Positions 5,713-9,175 of a DNA stretch of 9,175 nucleotides are shown here, in pieces; positions within the stretch are counted from its first letter, which is position 1; the number at the start of each line of letters is the position of its first letter. Both the position numbers and the translations under genes were made by a program. The notes below the pieces were generated by a model. It was not told the origin of the DNA. It worked only from the letters and a program-made list of their open reading frames with translations, and ran no database searches. The stretch comes from an uncultured Bacilli bacterium (GTDB lineage Bacteria > Bacillota_I > Bacilli_A > RF39 > UBA660), in assembly GCA_947630095.1 (NCBI GenBank), contig CANRGI010000042.1:1-9175 (forward strand). The letters are read 5' to 3'.

Positions 5713-5738
5713 AAAAAAGCACCCATCTAAGGAGTGCT
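5713..5738 (-). terminator. T-box regulated terminator
   Basis: The minus strand has AGCACTC (5732-5738) and GGGTGCT (5718-5724) around a 7-nt loop, followed by TTTTTT. The left arm is also the 3' strand of the antiterminator, so this stem forms only when tRNA-Thr is charged. Confidence 0.88.
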
Positions 5739-5911
5739 AAATTTTACACGGTACCATCCTACCTTTAACTTTCTTGACTTAACGCGTCTAACGTAGATTA
5801 TTAATCTCTCTATAAAGGTAGTAATATATAAATATAATTATTAGTTTACACCTTCCACTAACTCTCTATAAATTATTTTTTATATATGTTGTCCTTTAAT
5901 AACAATTTACA
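5713..5911 (-). promoter_or_regulatory. T-box riboswitch, threonine-specific, controlling the thrS operon
   Basis: A leader RNA that reads the charging state of tRNA-Thr. Stem I is closed by TAAAGG (5893-5898) and CCTTTA (5813-5818). Above it an internal loop carries the specifier ACU (5820-5822) followed by A, a threonine codon, and then TATATAAA pairs with TTTATATA. The apical part has the typical AGAGAG and GGAAGGTG (5849-5856) signals. The T-box is AGGATGGTACCGTG (5747-5760), with two changes from the usual AGGGTGGTACCGCG. The antiterminator can be drawn completely: AGGA-[UGGUACC bulge]-GUG pairs with CAC-UCCU (5730-5736). The UGGU would pair with the ACCA end of uncharged tRNA. When tRNA-Thr is charged the terminator at 5713-5738 forms instead and the two small genes and thrS stay off. 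Confidence 0.92.
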
Positions 5912-5917
5912 AACTCT

Positions 5918-5946
5918 ATTCTAACATATTTTATTTATTTTTAAAA
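5918..5946 (-). promoter_or_regulatory. Promoter of the T-box/thrS operon
   Basis: The minus strand has TGTTAGAAT, an extended -10 (hexamer 5918-5923), with a weak TTTTAA -35 (5941-5946) at 17 bp. It lies in the short gap after the eno stop. No hairpin terminator is visible for eno, so some eno transcripts may enter the T-box. Confidence 0.6.
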
Positions 5947-5954
5947 GTATTTTT

Positions 5955-7190
5955 TTATTCTCCTCTTATTTCTTCTTCTATTTGAAGTAATCTATTATAT
6001 TTTGCTATTCTCTCTCCTCTACTTACACTACCACTTTTCATAAAAGGTATATTAAGCGCTACTGCAAGGTCAGATATAAATGTATCCATAGTCTCCCCAC
6101 TTCTATGACTAACTACAGCAGTATATTTATTTTGTTTAGCAAGTACTATTGTCTCTAAAGTTTCATAAAATGTTCCTACTTGATTAGGCTTTATTATAAT
6201 AGCATTACAAACATTTTCTCTTATACCTGCTTCAAGTATCTTTTTATTAGTTACAAATAAATCGTCTCCTACTATACTTATCTTTTTACCTAATACTTGT
6301 GTAATCATTTTAAATCCCTCTATATCGTCTTCGTCATAAGGGTCTTCTATACTTATAATAGGATATTTTTGTACTAAATTTACATAATACTCTAGTAAAT
6401 CTTCACGACTAAAATTAGTATTATCTATTCTATAAGTATCAGTTTGTTTATTATAAAAACTAGATGCCGCAACGTCCATTGCTATAAATATGTTTTTACC
6501 AGGTATATATCCAGCAGTTTCTATTGATTTAACTATTACACTTAGTGCTTCTTCGTTATTGTCAAGGTCAGGTGCATACCCTCCCTCATCACCTACTGAT
6601 GTATTAAGTCCTCTATCTTCTAGTATCTCTTTTAAACTATGAAATACCTCACTAGCAGCACGCAATGCTTCTTTAAATGTACTAAATTTAGGTACTATCA
6701 TAAACTCTTGAATATCTAAATTATTACAAGCGTGTTTTCCACCATTTAAAATATTAAACATACAAAATGGTATTCTAACTTCTCTTTTATTTAAATACCT
6801 ATATAATGGTTCTCCAGCATCTAAAGCAGCGGCCTTTAAAGCGGCAACACTAACACCCAATATAGCATTAGCGCCCAAATTACTTTTGTTATGAGTTCCA
6901 TCAAGTTCAATTAGCATAGTATCAATTGTCTTTTGATTTCCAACTTCTTCTCCTACTAATTTCTCTCTTATTATCCCATTAACGTGATTAACTGCCTTAC
7001 TTACTCCTTTACCAAAATACCTAGAGTCATTATCCCTTAATTCTAATGCCTCCCTCTTTCCAGTACTAGCCCCACTTGGCACTCCAAAAACACCTACATT
7101 ACCTTTTTCAGTTGTAACACTTACTTCAACAGTAGGATTTCCCCTTGAATCTAATATTTCTCTTCCTTTAATATCTACTATTTTACTCAT
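5955..7190 (-). CDS. eno: Enolase (phosphopyruvate hydratase)
   Basis: 411 aa, slightly shorter than the usual ~430. It interconverts 2-phosphoglycerate and phosphoenolpyruvate in glycolysis and also occurs in the RNA degradosome of some bacteria. The N-terminal domain has DSRGNPTVEV and the loop SGASTG. The barrel has HACNN (153), QEF (E162), DEGG (E202), metal ligands D239, E282 (SIEDP) and D309 (GDD), the catalytic lysine K334 (IKPNQ), HRSGET (362-367) and K385 (KSGS). All core catalytic residues are present. Two small departures from the common sequence are HACNN (often HADNN) and SGETMD (often SGETED). The ribosome site AGAGGTG lies 8 nt before the ATG. The gene is divergent from the FemAB gene and is separated from the downstream T-box by a short AT-rich gap. 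Confidence 0.97.
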   Translation of the reverse strand: MSKIVDIKGREILDSRGNPTVEVSVTTEKGNVGVFGVPSGASTGKREALELRDNDSRYFGKGVSKAVNHVNGIIREKLVGEEVGNQKTIDTMLIELDGTHNKSNLGANAILGVSVAALKAAALDAGEPLYRYLNKREVRIPFCMFNILNGGKHACNNLDIQEFMIVPKFSTFKEALRAASEVFHSLKEILEDRGLNTSVGDEGGYAPDLDNNEEALSVIVKSIETAGYIPGKNIFIAMDVAASSFYNKQTDTYRIDNTNFSREDLLEYYVNLVQKYPIISIEDPYDEDDIEGFKMITQVLGKKISIVGDDLFVTNKKILEAGIRENVCNAIIIKPNQVGTFYETLETIVLAKQNKYTAVVSHRSGETMDTFISDLAVALNIPFMKSGSVSRGERIAKYNRLLQIEEEIRGE

Positions 7191-7214
7191 TAAAGTTCAC
7201 CTCTAACTAATCTA

Positions 7215-7243
7215 ATTATACTATTAAAAGAAAAAAATAACAA
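7215..7243 (-). promoter_or_regulatory. Promoter of eno
   Basis: On the minus strand TTGTTA (7238-7243), a T-rich 17-bp spacer and TATAAT (7215-7220) form a good sigma-A promoter about 25 nt upstream of the eno start. Confidence 0.75.
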
Positions 7244-7259
7244 TATTAAAGAGTTTCTT

Positions 7260-7288
7260 TGGACAAACTTCTTAACTTATGCTATAAT
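7260..7288 (+). promoter_or_regulatory. Promoter of the FemAB-family gene
   Basis: TGGACA (7260-7265, five of six matches to TTGACA), a 17-bp spacer and TATAAT (7283-7288) with an extended TGC. It is divergent from the eno promoter, with their -35 elements only 16 bp apart. Confidence 0.8.
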
Positions 7289-7312
7289 ATACGCGATTGG
7301 TGAGGTGTTAAA

Positions 7313-8581
7313 ATGATATTAAAAGAATTAACTAAAAATGAATTTGACGAGTTTTCTAGTTCACACGTTTTAAAAAGTTACTTTCAAACAAGTACTTATG
7401 GTACACTTATGAGTAAATATGGCTACTCTGATATGTATATAGGAGCATACGTAAACAATACTTTAGTCGCTGCTTCCTTAATACTTACTAAATCTATCTC
7501 TTTAAATGTCAAATATGGCTATGCCCCTCGTGGTTTCTTAATTGATTACTTTGACGAGCAATTATTTAAAGAATTTAGTAAATGTTTAAGAAAATATTTT
7601 AATAAAAAAGGTTATGCTTTTATAAAAATAGACCCTCTTATAACTTATGCCGAAGTATTCCCATTAACTAACACTAAAAATGTAAACTCACTTGCAACAC
7701 CTCTATATACCTTATTAGAAAATAATAAATATAAAAGACTTAAAAACAATATATATTTTGAAAGTATGTTACCTAAATATAACCCAATAGTTAATTTAAA
7801 AGAATTTACTTTTAACTCTTTAGACGAAAAACTTCAAAAAAGATTAAATAAAATTAATCATAAAGGTTTAAGTTTAATTAAAGGAGATTTATATAGTTTA
7901 AATAGTTTTTATGAATTAATTAGAAGAAAAGAAAGTAAATCTCCAAATTTCTATAAAAGTTTATATAAAATATTTGACGAAACTAATATGGTAGATTTAT
8001 ACTTAGTAAAAGTTAATTATCACGAATATTTAAAGAATTTACAAGAAGATTTAATAACTGAACAAGCAATAAATGAAAAAGTTAATAAAGTATTTAAAAG
8101 TGACATTAACAATAAAGAAATATATAGAGAAAAAATGCGCAGTGACAGGGTTTTAAATGATATAAATATTGAAATAGCAGATATTACTTCTAAACTACAA
8201 AATAGTATATATGAAGAAATTATTGCAGGCGCTATTATAATTAAGTATGGTAATGTTGTAAGCATATTTGAAAGTGGTTTTAATAAGTTATATAATAGAT
8301 TACTTCCTAATCATTATTTACATTATATGTTAATGAACCATTATAAAGAAGCAGGTTATAGTTTCTTTGATTTAAATGGTATGACAGGAGATTTTTCTAA
8401 AGATAACCCTTATAAAGGTTTAAATGATTTTAAGATGCTATGGCACCCTAGAACTTATGAATACTTAGGAGAATTTGATTTAATTGTAAATCAAACTAAA
8501 TATAGTTTACTATGGACAACTAAAACACTTCATAGAGAATTTGAAAATAAAGAAATTAAAACAAATGAAAATGTAGCATAA
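7313..8581 (+). CDS. FemAB-family peptidoglycan-bridge aminoacyltransferase
   Basis: 422 aa. FemABX enzymes use aminoacyl-tRNA to add amino acids to the peptide side chain of lipid II, building the interpeptide bridge on the cytoplasmic side. The sequence has the two GNAT-like halves. The first carries YGYAPRGFLIDY (68-79) and KIDP (105-108). The second carries FDLNGMTGDF, then YKGLNDFKMLWHP (352-379), the family's C-terminal signature. Between them a charged helical insertion (about 236-298) matches the coiled-coil arm of FemA/FemX. The length fits the family. The ribosome site GAGGTG lies 5 nt before the ATG. It is a single-gene unit with its own promoter and a terminator overlapping its stop. 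Which residue it adds, and whether it is the FemX-, FemA- or FemB-type step, cannot be told. It implies a walled cell. Confidence 0.92.
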   Translation: MILKELTKNEFDEFSSSHVLKSYFQTSTYGTLMSKYGYSDMYIGAYVNNTLVAASLILTKSISLNVKYGYAPRGFLIDYFDEQLFKEFSKCLRKYFNKKGYAFIKIDPLITYAEVFPLTNTKNVNSLATPLYTLLENNKYKRLKNNIYFESMLPKYNPIVNLKEFTFNSLDEKLQKRLNKINHKGLSLIKGDLYSLNSFYELIRRKESKSPNFYKSLYKIFDETNMVDLYLVKVNYHEYLKNLQEDLITEQAINEKVNKVFKSDINNKEIYREKMRSDRVLNDINIEIADITSKLQNSIYEEIIAGAIIIKYGNVVSIFESGFNKLYNRLLPNHYLHYMLMNHYKEAGYSFFDLNGMTGDFSKDNPYKGLNDFKMLWHPRTYEYLGEFDLIVNQTKYSLLWTTKTLHREFENKEIKTNENVA

Positions 8582-8597
8582 ATTGCTATATTTTTTT
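8572..8597 (+). terminator. Rho-independent terminator of the FemAB gene
   Basis: TGTAGCA (8572-8578) and TGCTATA (8584-8590) form a 7-bp stem with one G-U and a 5-nt loop, then seven T. The stop codon TAA starts in the loop. Confidence 0.75.
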
Positions 8598-8601
8598 ATA
8601 T

Positions 8602-8635
8602 AAAAAATCTCATAAACAATAAAGTCTATGAGATT
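8602..8635 (-). terminator. Rho-independent terminator of the rpmI-rplT operon
   Basis: A perfect 9-bp stem AATCTCATA/TATGAGATT (8627-8635 with 8606-8614) across a 12-nt loop. On the minus strand it is followed by TTTT, giving six T with the stem end. It lies 5 nt after the rplT stop and back to back with the plus-strand terminator. Confidence 0.8.
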
Positions 8636-8640
8636 AATAC

Positions 8641-9000
8641 TTATTTTTCTAATGCTTTCTTACTTATATCAACTAACTTTTTAAATTCATTCATATCATT
8701 TATAGCAAGTTCACTAAGCATTTTTCTATTTACTTGTACATTAGCCTTATTAAGACCATTTATAAACCTAGAATAACTTATATCATTTTCTCTACAAGCA
8801 GCATTTATTCTTGTTATCCATAATTTTCTAAAGTTAGATTTATTTTTCTTTCTATCTCTAAAACTATAGTTTCCACTATGGAATAATTGCTCTTGTGCTG
8901 TTTTATATAATCTATGTTTACTTCCAAAGTAACCTTTAGCATTTTTTAAAACTTTCTTTCTTCTTGCTCTTGTTACAGTTCCACCTTTAACTCTTGTCAT
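8641..9000 (-). CDS. rplT: 50S ribosomal protein L20 (bL20)
   Basis: 119 aa, the usual length. The N-terminal basic tail [20 protein letters not shown] is followed by [20 protein letters not shown] and the conserved [20 protein letters not shown] (48-67), then the globular domain with [20 protein letters not shown]. bL20 binds 23S rRNA early in large-subunit assembly and in Bacillus represses its own operon. It starts 7 nt after the rpmI stop, the normal rpmI-rplT order, and is followed by a strong terminator. A GGGGG-rich ribosome site lies in the end of rpmI. Confidence 0.97.
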   Translation of the reverse strand: MTRVKGGTVTRARRKKVLKNAKGYFGSKHRLYKTAQEQLFHSGNYSFRDRKKNKSNFRKLWITRINAACRENDISYSRFINGLNKANVQVNRKMLSELAINDMNEFKKLVDISKKALEK

Positions 9001-9007
9001 ACTCTAA

Positions 9008-9175
9008 CTACCCCCTTAACGCTTTCTTGTATCTATTAGTATCAGCCTTACTTAGTGCTGATGCTTTTCTGTGGTTTCTACTGAAACTTGCTGGTTTCTT
9101 TCCACTATTATGGTTAGCACCACTCTTTGCTATTTTAGCAGTACCACCAACTCTTACTTTAACTTTTTTTGCTAT
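9008..9175 (-). CDS. rpmI: 50S ribosomal protein L35 (bL35), N-terminus cut by window edge, divergent
   Basis: 55 codons are visible up to a TAG stop at 9008-9010, and the start lies beyond the right edge. The C-terminal half, RNHRKASALSKADTNRYKKAL, aligns with the usual bL35 ending (RNLRKATLVSKSDFKRIKKML in type, by memory of the family). The N-terminal half (KKVKVRVGGTAKIAKSGANH) fits the KRFKxTGSGKxKRxxAxxxH region only loosely and has fewer basic residues. Position directly upstream of rplT supports the call. The operon's first gene, normally infC, should lie further right. Confidence 0.85.
   Translation of the reverse strand: MAKKVKVRVGGTAKIAKSGANHNSGKKPASFSRNHRKASALSKADTNRYKKALRG

Noticed and set aside
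8020..8265. Minus-strand open frame of 81 codons
   Set aside because: It is antisense to the helical-arm region of the FemAB gene, with no ribosome site or promoter, and reads as a low-complexity hydrophobic shadow.

Overview
This window looks like a chromosome segment from a low-GC, cell-walled Firmicute, probably an uncultured gut Bacilli or Erysipelotrichia/RF39-like lineage. Five things point there: a strong A/T bias (well under a third G+C by eye), AGGAGG-type ribosome binding sites, sigma-A promoters that are often of the extended -10 type (TGnTATAAT), a T-box leader, and a FemAB-type peptidoglycan-bridge enzyme. UGA is used as a real stop and tryptophan is encoded by UGG, so this is not the Mycoplasma genetic code. 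The taxonomic placement is inferred.

Left part (1-3461, all minus strand): an accessory-looking cluster. Transcription runs from right to left. First comes an unrecognised 140-aa protein (3039-3461), then four small zinc-ribbon proteins with two membrane helices (2626-2976, 2001-2354, 1610-1942, 1189-1551). A 42-aa basic mini-protein (2420-2548) sits between the first two of these. A membrane-anchored Xre-type regulator (458-1132) and a HAD-family nucleotidase-like protein cut by the window edge (1-443) complete the cluster. The zinc-ribbon genes are recent tandem duplicates. Their intergenic promoter segment is repeated three times, and the last copy drives the regulator gene, which suggests shared control. 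Copies 1-3 are mosaic, as expected from gene conversion.

Middle part (3490-5923, minus): a threonine-controlled operon. A T-box leader with a threonine ACU specifier and a complete terminator/antiterminator switch precedes two tiny genes (63 and 57 aa) and thrS. The three are joined by ATGA and TAATG overlaps, so they are probably translationally coupled. The ThrRS lacks the usual N-terminal TGS domain but keeps the editing, catalytic and anticodon-binding regions. A terminator overlaps the thrS stop codon.

Right part (5955-9175): housekeeping genes. Enolase (eno, minus) is divergent from a FemAB-family aminoacyltransferase (plus), and each has a clear promoter in the shared 122-nt gap. A back-to-back pair of terminators separates the FemAB gene from the convergent ribosomal pair rpmI-rplT (minus), whose upstream part (normally infC) lies beyond the right edge. 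The best candidates for undescribed biology are the two coupled mini-genes ahead of a TGS-less ThrRS, and the zinc-ribbon array with its membrane-anchored, cysteine-rich regulator.
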